A DNA stretch of 64,000 bases from Guptibacillus spartinae (lineage in GTDB: Bacteria > Bacillota > Bacilli > Bacillales > Guptibacillaceae): the NCBI RefSeq assembly GCF_028610625.1, contig NZ_JAQQWU010000001.1, positions 62,001-126,000 of the forward strand, read 5' to 3'. Positions within the stretch are counted from its first letter, which is position 1. Each line of letters starts with the position of its first letter. Both the position numbers and the translations under genes were made by a program. Shown one piece after another: positions 26,838 through 34,188 of this stretch. The notes under the pieces are model-generated. The model was not told where the DNA came from. It saw only the letters and a list, made by a program, of their open reading frames with translations, and did not search any database.

Positions 26838-28397
26838 ATGTCTGGTACGATTGGTTCTTTATTTCTTCAAACGGTTAGAAAGTATGGAAAAGAAGAAGCC
26901 ATTGTAGATGTCGATCGGGGCGTTAGGTGGACTTATTATGAATGGAACATAGAGGTAAACCGGCTTTCTAATGCTCTTCTCGATGCTGGCGTAAAAAAGG
27001 GGGATCGTGTATCCACCTTTTTGTTTAATACGATTGAGCTAGCAACTTTATTTTTCTCCTGCGCAAAAATAGGTGCAGTCTTAAATCCAATAAACTTTCG
27101 ATTAAAATCAAATGAGATCGCTTACATTATTGAGGATGCAAAACCAACTGTTTTCGTATTTGAAAATACGCTTGAACCAATCGTCGCAGAAATACAATCG
27201 CGTTATCCAAATGTCTCATTCTGGTCAATCGAGGAAAACGTACCAGCGTATGCTGATAGCTACAAAAAACAAGTTCGCCTTTCTCATAGTGATGAACCAT
27301 CTTGTGAAGTCGATGAAAATGATACGTATGCCATTATGTACACAAGCGGGACGACAGGACGACCAAAAGGTGTCATGCATCGCCATCGGAATATGCTTGA
27401 GCAAAGTATTCTCTGTGGAGCTTCTCTCAATTTGAAACAAGCGGATCGAGGACTCGTTGCTGCGCCGATGTTTCATTGTGCGGAACTACACTGTAATTTT
27501 CTACCGAGGGTTCATTTTGGCGCTACTAATATCATCATTCACCATTTTGAACCTAAAAAAGCGCTTCAGGTGATTGAAAGTGAAAAAATATCCGTGTTCT
27601 TCGCAGCCCCAACGATGTGGAATATGGTTTTACAAGAAGACTATTCAGCGTTTGATCGAAGCAGCTTAAGAGTAGGATTATATGGTGCTGCCCCAATGGC
27701 TCCATCACTTGTTGTGGCCGTGAAAGAAAAGCTCGGTATTAATCTTATTCAAGCGTATGGCATGACTGAAATGGGTCCTGCGGTGACCTTTCTTGATGAG
27801 CATGAGCAGTTAACAAAAGTTGGATCAGCAGGAAGAGCCGCACTGAATCACGAGGTAAGAATCGTGAGACCAAATGAGCAAGGATCCTCTGAGCCAGATG
27901 ATGAGCTATCTGCTTTCGAAATTGGGGAAATCATTGTAAAAGGACCATGTATGATGACCGGCTATTACAATCGTCCAGACGCAACGAAGGACGCTATGTA
28001 TAAGGGGTGGTACCATTCAGGAGACCTTGGTTATATGGATGAAGATGGCTATGTCTATATCTCTGATCGTGTCGATGATATGATCATTTCCGGAGGAGAA
28101 AACGTTTATCCAAGAGAAGTAGAAGATGTCCTACATGGGCACGAGGGAGTCCTTGATGTTGCAGTGCTCGGGCAGCCGGATGAAAAGTGGGGAGAAATTG
28201 TTACGGCTATTATTGTAAGAAAACAGGCATCGCTCACTGAAGCTGATTTAGATCAATTCTGTAAAAAAAGTCCAAATCTTGCACATTATAAACGACCGCG
28301 AAACTATTTGTTCCTTGAAGAGTTACCTCGCAATGCAAGTGGTAAAATCCAAAAGTTTCGACTCCGTGAACAATTTCAAGTAAATTCAAATTCCTAA
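26838..28397 (+). CDS. Fatty acid-CoA ligase / acyl-CoA synthetase
   Basis: A 519-residue ANL-superfamily adenylating enzyme activating a carboxylic acid, probably a fatty acid, to its CoA thioester. The P-loop MYTSGTTGRPKG is at about 167-178, the A5 motif QAYGMTEMGP follows, the A7 segment is HSGDLGYMDEDG, and the C-terminal catalytic lysine lies in ASGKIQKF. It resembles B. subtilis YhfL/YhfT more than the larger LcfA. A clear AGGGG-type site precedes ATG. No FadR-type operator was found upstream. Chain length preference unknown. Confidence 0.9.
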   Translation: MSGTIGSLFLQTVRKYGKEEAIVDVDRGVRWTYYEWNIEVNRLSNALLDAGVKKGDRVSTFLFNTIELATLFFSCAKIGAVLNPINFRLKSNEIAYIIEDAKPTVFVFENTLEPIVAEIQSRYPNVSFWSIEENVPAYADSYKKQVRLSHSDEPSCEVDENDTYAIMYTSGTTGRPKGVMHRHRNMLEQSILCGASLNLKQADRGLVAAPMFHCAELHCNFLPRVHFGATNIIIHHFEPKKALQVIESEKISVFFAAPTMWNMVLQEDYSAFDRSSLRVGLYGAAPMAPSLVVAVKEKLGINLIQAYGMTEMGPAVTFLDEHEQLTKVGSAGRAALNHEVRIVRPNEQGSSEPDDELSAFEIGEIIVKGPCMMTGYYNRPDATKDAMYKGWYHSGDLGYMDEDGYVYISDRVDDMIISGGENVYPREVEDVLHGHEGVLDVAVLGQPDEKWGEIVTAIIVRKQASLTEADLDQFCKKSPNLAHYKRPRNYLFLEELPRNASGKIQKFRLREQFQVNSNS

Positions 28398-28476
28398 GTC
28401 TCCACTTAGAACACAGGTGGAGTGAAGAACAATTGGACATGATGCGGGATTGCCCTGTATAATTGAAAAATTGCAA

Positions 28477-28508
28477 GAAAAAAGCGGGCAGAAGCTCGCT
28501 TTTTTCTG
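28477..28508 (+). terminator. Intrinsic terminator after the acyl-CoA ligase gene
   Basis: A 13-bp stem, 28477-28489 with 28494-28506, one G-U pair, loop AGAA, T-run in the 3-prime arm. A second shorter hairpin (CTCCACTT/AGGTGGAG near 28400-28422) lies upstream without a T-run. Confidence 0.85.
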
Positions 28509-28573
28509 TCGTATGAGTTTTCATGAATAACAATTTGGCGTACATACTACTAGGGAATAGGAGGAATGAAAGA

Positions 28574-29818
28574 ATGATAAAATTATTTACTGACAGCGAT
28601 CTTGATGGAACAGCCTGCGCGCTTATAGCTGAACTGGCTTTTGAGAAAGAGGTAGATGTGACCCATTGTACATATCGTAATTTAGATGACCGGGTGGAAG
28701 GATTTATCCAACAAAACAAGAGAGAACCCATCTTTATTACTGACTTATCAGTAAACAAGCACGTTGAAAAGCTTTTAGATGAACGGTTTCGAGAAGGGTC
28801 TCATATTCAAATGATTGATCATCATGCAACAGCCATGCATTTTAATGAGTATAAATGGGGGTATGTGGATCCAGGAGAAGATCAAAAAACGTGTGCCGCT
28901 ACTCTTTTTTATGAATATCTACGAGAAAAAGAAAAGATCGAGCGGTTGGAAAGTCTTGAAGAATTTCTTGAGCTTGTTCGAAAGTATGATACGTGGGAAT
29001 GGGAAGAAGAAAACGAAGTAGATGCGAAACGCTTAAACGATTTGTTTTCGATCATGGGAAGAGAAACGTTTAAGGCGGAAATGATCAGGCGTTTAACGCG
29101 AGAACCTGATTCCTTTAAGTTTAATGAGGCAGAGGAAATGATCCTTGACCTTGAAGAACGTAAGATTGAAAGGTACATTCATCAAAAAAACCGTCAGCTT
29201 GTGCAAATGTTTGTCGATGAATATTGTATTGGTCTTGTACATGCTGAGTCCTATCATTCAGAACTTGGAAATGAATTAAATAAGCGAAATCCACATCTTG
29301 ATTTCATTACAATCATGAATCCGGGTAGCAGACGCTTAGGTTTTCGGACGATCCATGACAGCGCAGATGTATCTGAATTTGCTTCTCGTTATGGTGGTGG
29401 TGGCCATCCCAAAGCCGCAGGCTGTGAACTAAATGATGACACGTTCCATATTTTTGTTGAGCCTTCTTTTAAGTTAAAGCCAGTTCGAAAAGATCCTGAA
29501 CGGAATAAGCTGAATGAGCGTAACAGTGAAAGCGGGTCTTTTTATGAAAATCATGATGGCGTAATCATCTATATTCGTCCTGGACGTGAAGGAAAGTGGG
29601 AAGTGATGTGTCGAGGTGTTGTAGAGGATATTGTATTTGACCAGTTTGACGATGCCGAGCGTTTTGTAAAACGATCTTACCATGCATGGCTTCGTTCAGA
29701 TAAAGATGTAGTGGAAGATTTTGTTCGCGTTCTCCCACTCACTAAAGAGCAAATGATGGACCGGTACCACTTGATGATAAAAGTAATGCTGGATCAAGAA
29801 GAAGACGCACTAATTTAG
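28574..29818 (+). CDS. nrnB: DHH-family oligoribonuclease/phosphodiesterase (NrnB-like)
   Basis: A 414-residue manganese-dependent phosphoesterase. The N-terminal TDSDLDG supplies Asp7, Asp9 and Asp11, the DHH motif is at residues 82-84 (IDHHAT), and the DHHA1-type RNA-binding motif GGGGHPKAAG lies around 274-283. The C-terminal extension of about 110 residues goes beyond the NrnA length and fits B. subtilis NrnB (YngD), which degrades short RNA oligonucleotides. AGGAGG at about 28558 supports ATG 28574. Orthology to NrnB is inferred. Confidence 0.82.
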   Translation: MIKLFTDSDLDGTACALIAELAFEKEVDVTHCTYRNLDDRVEGFIQQNKREPIFITDLSVNKHVEKLLDERFREGSHIQMIDHHATAMHFNEYKWGYVDPGEDQKTCAATLFYEYLREKEKIERLESLEEFLELVRKYDTWEWEEENEVDAKRLNDLFSIMGRETFKAEMIRRLTREPDSFKFNEAEEMILDLEERKIERYIHQKNRQLVQMFVDEYCIGLVHAESYHSELGNELNKRNPHLDFITIMNPGSRRLGFRTIHDSADVSEFASRYGGGGHPKAAGCELNDDTFHIFVEPSFKLKPVRKDPERNKLNERNSESGSFYENHDGVIIYIRPGREGKWEVMCRGVVEDIVFDQFDDAERFVKRSYHAWLRSDKDVVEDFVRVLPLTKEQMMDRYHLMIKVMLDQEEDALI

Positions 29819-29928
29819 AGTTGTGGTTTTTCTGTGACTACCCCACCTGGTCAATCTTCGGTTATGAAGGAAGTAGAAATTTGTAAAGCACACAAGAAAA
29901 ATTGTGGTTGCTGTGTAAATAAAAGACT

Positions 29929-29954
29929 GTTTCTATTTCCTACCACCGGGGTAT
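29929..29954 (+). promoter_or_regulatory. Sigma-B-type promoter for the sigma-fragment gene
   Basis: GTTTCT (29929-29934), 14-bp spacer, GGGTAT (29949-29954). The B. subtilis sigma-B consensus is GTTTAA-N12-15-GGGTAT, so only two -35 positions differ. The predicted start is near 29961, about 65 nt before the coding region. Confidence 0.65.
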
Positions 29955-29963
29955 AGGTATATA

Positions 29964-30266
29964 CATGCCCATGGCACTCAACCGTAGCGTTGCGAGCATG
30001 CATTATGGGTGTGAAAGGAGAAAACAGTGAAGCGAATCGTGTTTAACAATCGCTACTCGCAAGTCCTTTACCAGACACAGAAAGCCAGGGCACGATGCAT
30101 AAAGTTAGAGAAAAGACCGTACATCAGGACGATCGCGACGGCAACTGGATTCTCAGAGGAAGAGATCTTAGAGTCTCTCGAATTTGGTGATGTCGACTAC
30201 ATCATGAAGCTGCGTTTGCACTATAGCTAGATGCAACGTTATGCGTTGTAGCGCCATTAGGGCATG
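29964..30266. repeat. Imperfect inverted repeat flanking the 67-aa gene
   Basis: The left arm (29964-29993) and the reverse complement of the right arm (30233-30266) share CATGCCC, ATGGC and CGTTGC blocks in the same order with small gaps. The left arm lies at the expected 5-prime end of the transcript and the right arm starts two bases after the stop codon, so the mRNA ends could pair around the gene. Each arm also contains a small CAAC...GTTG hairpin. Confidence 0.45.
30027..30230 (+). CDS. 67-aa stand-alone sigma-factor region-3-like protein
   Basis: A short basic protein. Residues about 28-50 (KRPYIRTIATATGFSEEEIL and on to ESLEFG) resemble conserved region 3 of SigB/SigF/SigG-type sigma factors, where the pattern is RSP-x-x-x-EIA-x-x-L-x-x-SEEEVLE-x-x-E-x-G. 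No region 2 or region 4 is present, and no remnants are obvious on either side. A strong AAAGGAG box 7-8 bases before GTG 30027 and a good promoter argue that it is expressed. It could be a decoy or modulator of a sigma factor, or a small DNA-binding protein; a decayed sigma gene is the alternative. Function not known. Confidence 0.65.
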   Translation: MKRIVFNNRYSQVLYQTQKARARCIKLEKRPYIRTIATATGFSEEEILESLEFGDVDYIMKLRLHYS

Positions 30267-30272
30267 CCAATT

Positions 30273-30359
30273 CTTTTTTGACCTAAGTTCAAAAAGAGGA
30301 GCAGCTATTCATCAAAATAATTGGAGGCTGATTATTTCTTAAAATAATCGGCTTTTTTT
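30273..30359 (+). terminator. Hairpin and intrinsic terminator after the sigma-fragment gene
   Basis: A first hairpin pairs CTTTTTTGA (30273-30281) with TCAAAAAG (30289-30296). The terminator proper pairs 30325-30337 with 30342-30354 (13 bp, two G-U pairs), followed by a T-run to 30359. Confidence 0.8.
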
Positions 30360-30410
30360 ATTTGATAAAAAAACAATCTATTAAAATGATTTAACTTTTT
30401 TTCAAAAACA

Positions 30411-30436
30411 TGGAACCTTTTAATACAAGAGTCGTA
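30411..30436 (+). promoter_or_regulatory. Sigma-W-type (ECF) promoter of yknWXYZ
   Basis: TGGAAC (30411-30416), 16-bp spacer, CGTA (30433-30436). The sigma-W consensus is TGAAAC-N16-CGTA, so there is one mismatch. B. subtilis yknWXYZ is a sigma-W regulon member, which fits. Confidence 0.8.
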
Positions 30437-30473
30437 GAAAGAGGTGACATTATTTTGAAAGGTTGTGTACATA

Positions 30474-31154
30474 ATGAACGAAACGTTTGAAGAAACAGGT
30501 AAAGCAGAAAAACCATCGGTATTTGGGATGATTTGGAGCCCAGGAGAACAGTTTGCTACCATACGCTCCAATCCGAAAATATGGGTACCCCTTATCATTG
30601 TAACGTTGCTTTCATTAATTGGAGGCTGGCTAATGGTGATCGGTCCAGGCTTTGAAGAGCAATTTGCTAAAGCGGAGTTAGAAGGAGAAAACATGGACGG
30701 AATTATCTTATTTTCAAAGATTTCAACCGTTGTTTTTTCTGCGCTCGGTCCGATTTTTGGCATTCTCTTTTCAAGCTTTATTTTTTGGTTAATTAATAAA
30801 GCAACTAGCTCTGAGGCTACATTTAAGCAATTTTTCTCTATGAATACGTATATCAGCTTTATAAGTGCGATTGGCTTAGTGTTAAATGGTCTTCTTCTTG
30901 CGTTGTTAGGTGGATCACCGAATGAGCTTTATACAAGTCTTGGCGCGCTCGTTGGTTCAGAAGGGTCCGTTGGTGCTTTTCTTAATGGAATTGAAATCTT
31001 TGGTATCTGGACGATTGTCTTAACGGGTATTGGACTTCGAATAACAGCAAAGTGGCCGAAGGGACTTGCCTGGACGATCGCCATTATCTTTCTTGTCTTT
31101 ACAGTGGGTGCTGCAGCGGTTGGTGGTATGATGAATACCATGTCAGGAATGTAA
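30474..31154 (+). CDS. yknW: Yip1-domain membrane protein YknW
   Basis: A 226-residue membrane protein with about five hydrophobic helices after an N-terminal WSPGEQFATIRSNPK segment typical of bacterial Yip1 proteins. In B. subtilis YknW helps assemble the YknXYZ ABC complex that protects against the toxin SdpC. The gene order W-X-Y-Z is the same here. ATG 30474 is preferred over GTG 30465 because GAAAGG at about 30457-30462 is correctly distant. Confidence 0.88.
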   Translation: MNETFEETGKAEKPSVFGMIWSPGEQFATIRSNPKIWVPLIIVTLLSLIGGWLMVIGPGFEEQFAKAELEGENMDGIILFSKISTVVFSALGPIFGILFSSFIFWLINKATSSEATFKQFFSMNTYISFISAIGLVLNGLLLALLGGSPNELYTSLGALVGSEGSVGAFLNGIEIFGIWTIVLTGIGLRITAKWPKGLAWTIAIIFLVFTVGAAAVGGMMNTMSGM

Positions 31155-31157
31155 GCA

Positions 31158-32279
31158 ATGAAAAAGAAAGTATGGATGATCATTGCTGTAATAACAATCA
31201 TTATTATAATAGTAGGTGCAAATATCTATCGTACGTATGCAGATCGAACGGCCACTGTTGAAACCGAACAGGCGAAATTAGAAGAAATGAAGTCAACCAT
31301 CATGACACCTGGAACACTGGCCATGGCTGAGGAAAGTACCGTTTATCAGGACGCGAGTAAAGGCGCAGTGAAAGAGGTTCTTGTTAAAGAAGGAGATTCA
31401 GTTAAAAAAGGTGATCCGGTTGTTAAATATGAGAACCAGGATTTAGAGATGGAGAAAGAGCAAAATGAAATAAACATTGAGTCGCTTTATTTACGAATCA
31501 ACTCACTTGATAAACAAGAAAAGCGACTTAAGGAAAAACAAAATGATTTAGCTGATGATGTTGGAGAAGATGAAGCAGAAGAAACGATGGAAGCTGAAAT
31601 CGATCAGGTAAAGATGGATAAACGGATGGCGAATCTAGATTTACGTCAGGCACTACTTCAGCGAGATCGTTTAAAACAGAAGGTTAGTGAGCTTGACGTA
31701 ACAAGTGAGATTAGCGGTATCGTACTCGAAGCAAATGATTCAAGTGTGCCGGAGTCAACCCAAATGGAGAAACCTCTTTTACGGATCGGAAGTATGGAAA
31801 ATCTTATCGTAGAAGGCACGCTTTCGGAATACGATACGTTAAATATCGAAGCAGGTCAAAAGGTAACGATAACAACAGATGTTCTCCCTGATGAAAAGTG
31901 GGAAGCAGAAATTATGGAAGTAGGTTATTTACCACAAGCGTCTTCACCTGAAGCGAATACGTCAGCTGTTCAATATCCATTTTCTGTTAAATTTAATCAT
32001 CCAGAGGATGTGGATTTAAAGCCTGGTTTCCAAATGATCCTTGAAATTGAAACAGAATCACATGAAGCTCTAACGTTACCATTAGATGCGGTGCAACAAG
32101 ATGGAGAAGAATCCTTTGTCTTTATCGTAGAAGATGGAAAGGCCATTAAACGCCAAATTGAAACGGGCTCTTCCACTACAAAACGAATTGAAGTAGCTAA
32201 AGGAATATCTCAGAAAACTAAAGTTATCGTCAATGCACCTGATCATCTTAAAAACAAAATGGACGTGTCCGTAAAATGA
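31158..32279 (+). CDS. yknX: Membrane fusion (adaptor) protein YknX
   Basis: A 373-residue HlyD/RND-adaptor-type protein. One N-terminal transmembrane anchor (about 6-25) is followed by a lipoyl-like half, a coiled-coil hairpin (about 95-175, rich in Glu, Lys and Asp heptads), the second lipoyl half, and beta-barrel domains. It would sit outside the membrane and bind the YknYZ transporter. It starts three bases after yknW and overlaps yknY by four bases, so translation is coupled. Confidence 0.9.
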   Translation: MKKKVWMIIAVITIIIIIVGANIYRTYADRTATVETEQAKLEEMKSTIMTPGTLAMAEESTVYQDASKGAVKEVLVKEGDSVKKGDPVVKYENQDLEMEKEQNEINIESLYLRINSLDKQEKRLKEKQNDLADDVGEDEAEETMEAEIDQVKMDKRMANLDLRQALLQRDRLKQKVSELDVTSEISGIVLEANDSSVPESTQMEKPLLRIGSMENLIVEGTLSEYDTLNIEAGQKVTITTDVLPDEKWEAEIMEVGYLPQASSPEANTSAVQYPFSVKFNHPEDVDLKPGFQMILEIETESHEALTLPLDAVQQDGEESFVFIVEDGKAIKRQIETGSSTTKRIEVAKGISQKTKVIVNAPDHLKNKMDVSVK

Positions 32280-32968
32280 TCCAACTTGAAGAAATAACAA
32301 AAAGTTATACACTTGGCAAGGAGTCGGTAAATGTACTGAGAGGTATAAGTCTTGTCATTAATAGTGGAGAATTTGTCGCTATTATGGGACCATCAGGATC
32401 GGGGAAATCAACCTTGATGAATATCATTGGTTGCCTCGATCGCCCGACGACGGGTTCTTACTTATTAAATGAAGAAGATGTCTCTCAACATAAAGATCAA
32501 GAGTTAGCAAAAGTTCGAAATCAGTCCATTGGTTTTGTGTTTCAACAGTTTCAATTGCTCCCAAGACTTACTGCGCTTAAAAATGTCGAGCTTCCTATGG
32601 TCTACGCAGGTGCTTCTAAAAAAGAGCGGGAAGAACGCGCGCGCGATGCATTAGCGAAAGTAGGATTGCAAGATCGAGTTGAACACCTTCCAAATGAGCT
32701 CTCAGGGGGTCAAAAGCAACGGGTGGCCATTGCGAGAGCTCTAGTGAATAATCCATCGCTTATTCTTGCGGATGAGCCCACAGGTGCTCTTGATACGGCG
32801 ACAAGTGTTGCGATAATGGATTTGTTTGTTCAGCTTAATCAAGAAGGAACCACAATTGTCGTTGTGACTCATGAACCAGAAGTAGCTGAATACGCAAATC
32901 GAGTAATTTATGTAAGAGATGGCTTACTGGGCCAGAACCCTTTCGAGAAAGGGGGACAAACACGTTGA
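32276..32968 (+). CDS. yknY: ABC transporter ATP-binding protein YknY (MacB-type)
   Basis: A 230-residue ATPase. Walker A GPSGSGKST at 39-46, Q-loop FVFQQF, signature LSGGQKQRVAIARAL and Walker B LILADEPTGALD are all intact, as is the switch His in VVVTHE. It belongs to the LolD/MacB subgroup that powers mechanotransmission ABC systems. It overlaps both neighbours by four bases. Confidence 0.93.
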   Translation: MIQLEEITKSYTLGKESVNVLRGISLVINSGEFVAIMGPSGSGKSTLMNIIGCLDRPTTGSYLLNEEDVSQHKDQELAKVRNQSIGFVFQQFQLLPRLTALKNVELPMVYAGASKKEREERARDALAKVGLQDRVEHLPNELSGGQKQRVAIARALVNNPSLILADEPTGALDTATSVAIMDLFVQLNQEGTTIVVVTHEPEVAEYANRVIYVRDGLLGQNPFEKGGQTR

Positions 32969-34152
32969 GTCTTTGGGAAAATATCAAAATGGCTCTCATG
33001 TCAGTCAAAGCCCATAAGATGCGATCGATTTTAACGATGCTTGGGATTATCATCGGTGTCGCAGCCGTCATCGTTGTTGTGGCGATCGGTCAAGGTGGAG
33101 AAGCAATGTTGAAATCCCAAATTGCTGGGGATGGGAATACGATCGAAGTCTTTTACCAGCCATCTGAAGAAGAAATGCAGCAGGGGAAATGGGAGGAGAA
33201 TCCCTTTACCCAAGAAGACATTCGACAGCTAGAGGGAATCGAAAAAGTTTCAAATGTGGTTGCTTCTTCTTCAGAATTTTCAACAGCTAATCTCCGCGAT
33301 GAAGAAGCAGAAACGTCCATTACTGGCATTAATGAAGCGTACTTGGACGTGAATCAGTTGAAAGTGGAGAAGGGCCGCTCCTTTACGAACGCTGATTTTC
33401 TCGGCGGTCGTAGGGTAGCGATCGTCAGTGCAGCGATGCAGGAAGAGTTGTTTGATGGGAAATCACCAATAGGAGAAATTATTCGCATTGGTGTTCAGCC
33501 TGTGGAAGTGATCGGTGTTTTAGAGAAACCAACTGGTCTTTTTGCGTTCGGTTCCGTAGAAACTTATATTCCTTGGACGGCAATGCGAAATATGCTTGGT
33601 ACAAATAACTATAGTCAAGTTACGCTCCAAGTGGAAAATGCAGATGACATTCAGCCTATAGGAGAGCGTGCTACGACGGTTTTAAATCAACTTCATGACA
33701 CAGAGGATTCCTATCAAGTCATTAATATGGAAGAAATTGCTCAAGGGATTGGGCAGGTGACAACCATCATGACAACGATTATCGGTAGCATTGCTGGTAT
33801 TTCACTACTAGTTGGTGGCATAGGTGTAATGAACATTATGCTCGTTTCTGTTACAGAGCGAACGCGTGAAATTGGGATTCGAAAGTCACTAGGAGCGACG
33901 AGACAGCAAATTCTTCTTCAGTTTCTGGTTGAATCAATTATACTAACTTTAATTGGTGGAATCATTGGTATCATACTTGGAGCAGGAACGGCGTATCTGG
34001 TGTCGTTCTTTGCGGACTGGCCATCGTTGATTTCGTGGCAGGTTGTTCTTGGAGCCGTTCTATTTTCAATGCTTATTGGGATTGCCTTTGGTCTCTTGCC
34101 TGCTAACAAAGCTTCAAGACTGGATCCAATTGATTCGCTTCGCTATGAATAA
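32965..34152 (+). CDS. yknZ: ABC transporter permease YknZ (MacB/FtsX-type)
   Basis: A 395-residue permease with the MacB topology: an N-terminal transmembrane helix preceded by VKAHKMRSILTMLGIIIGV, a large extracytoplasmic MacB_PCD domain (about 45-265), and three C-terminal FtsX helices. The VTERTREIGIRKSLGATR coupling motif is complete. Together with YknW, YknX and YknY it would form an envelope-stress exporter. The substrate in this organism is unknown. Confidence 0.93.
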   Translation: MSLWENIKMALMSVKAHKMRSILTMLGIIIGVAAVIVVVAIGQGGEAMLKSQIAGDGNTIEVFYQPSEEEMQQGKWEENPFTQEDIRQLEGIEKVSNVVASSSEFSTANLRDEEAETSITGINEAYLDVNQLKVEKGRSFTNADFLGGRRVAIVSAAMQEELFDGKSPIGEIIRIGVQPVEVIGVLEKPTGLFAFGSVETYIPWTAMRNMLGTNNYSQVTLQVENADDIQPIGERATTVLNQLHDTEDSYQVINMEEIAQGIGQVTTIMTTIIGSIAGISLLVGGIGVMNIMLVSVTERTREIGIRKSLGATRQQILLQFLVESIILTLIGGIIGIILGAGTAYLVSFFADWPSLISWQVVLGAVLFSMLIGIAFGLLPANKASRLDPIDSLRYE

Positions 34153-34154
34153 AC

Positions 34155-34184
34155 AAAAAAGAGGATGACTCATCCTCTTTTTTT
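34155..34184. terminator. Bidirectional intrinsic terminator
   Basis: AAAAAAGAGGAT (34155-34166) pairs with ATCCTCTTTTTT (34172-34183), loop GACTC. It ends yknZ and the convergent recQ. Confidence 0.92.
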
Positions 34185-34188
34185 GTTG

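Noticed and set aside
28234-28758. A 174-codon minus-strand frame across the acyl-CoA ligase end and nrnB start
   Set aside because: It covers two genuine genes and a terminator, with no RBS or protein-like features.
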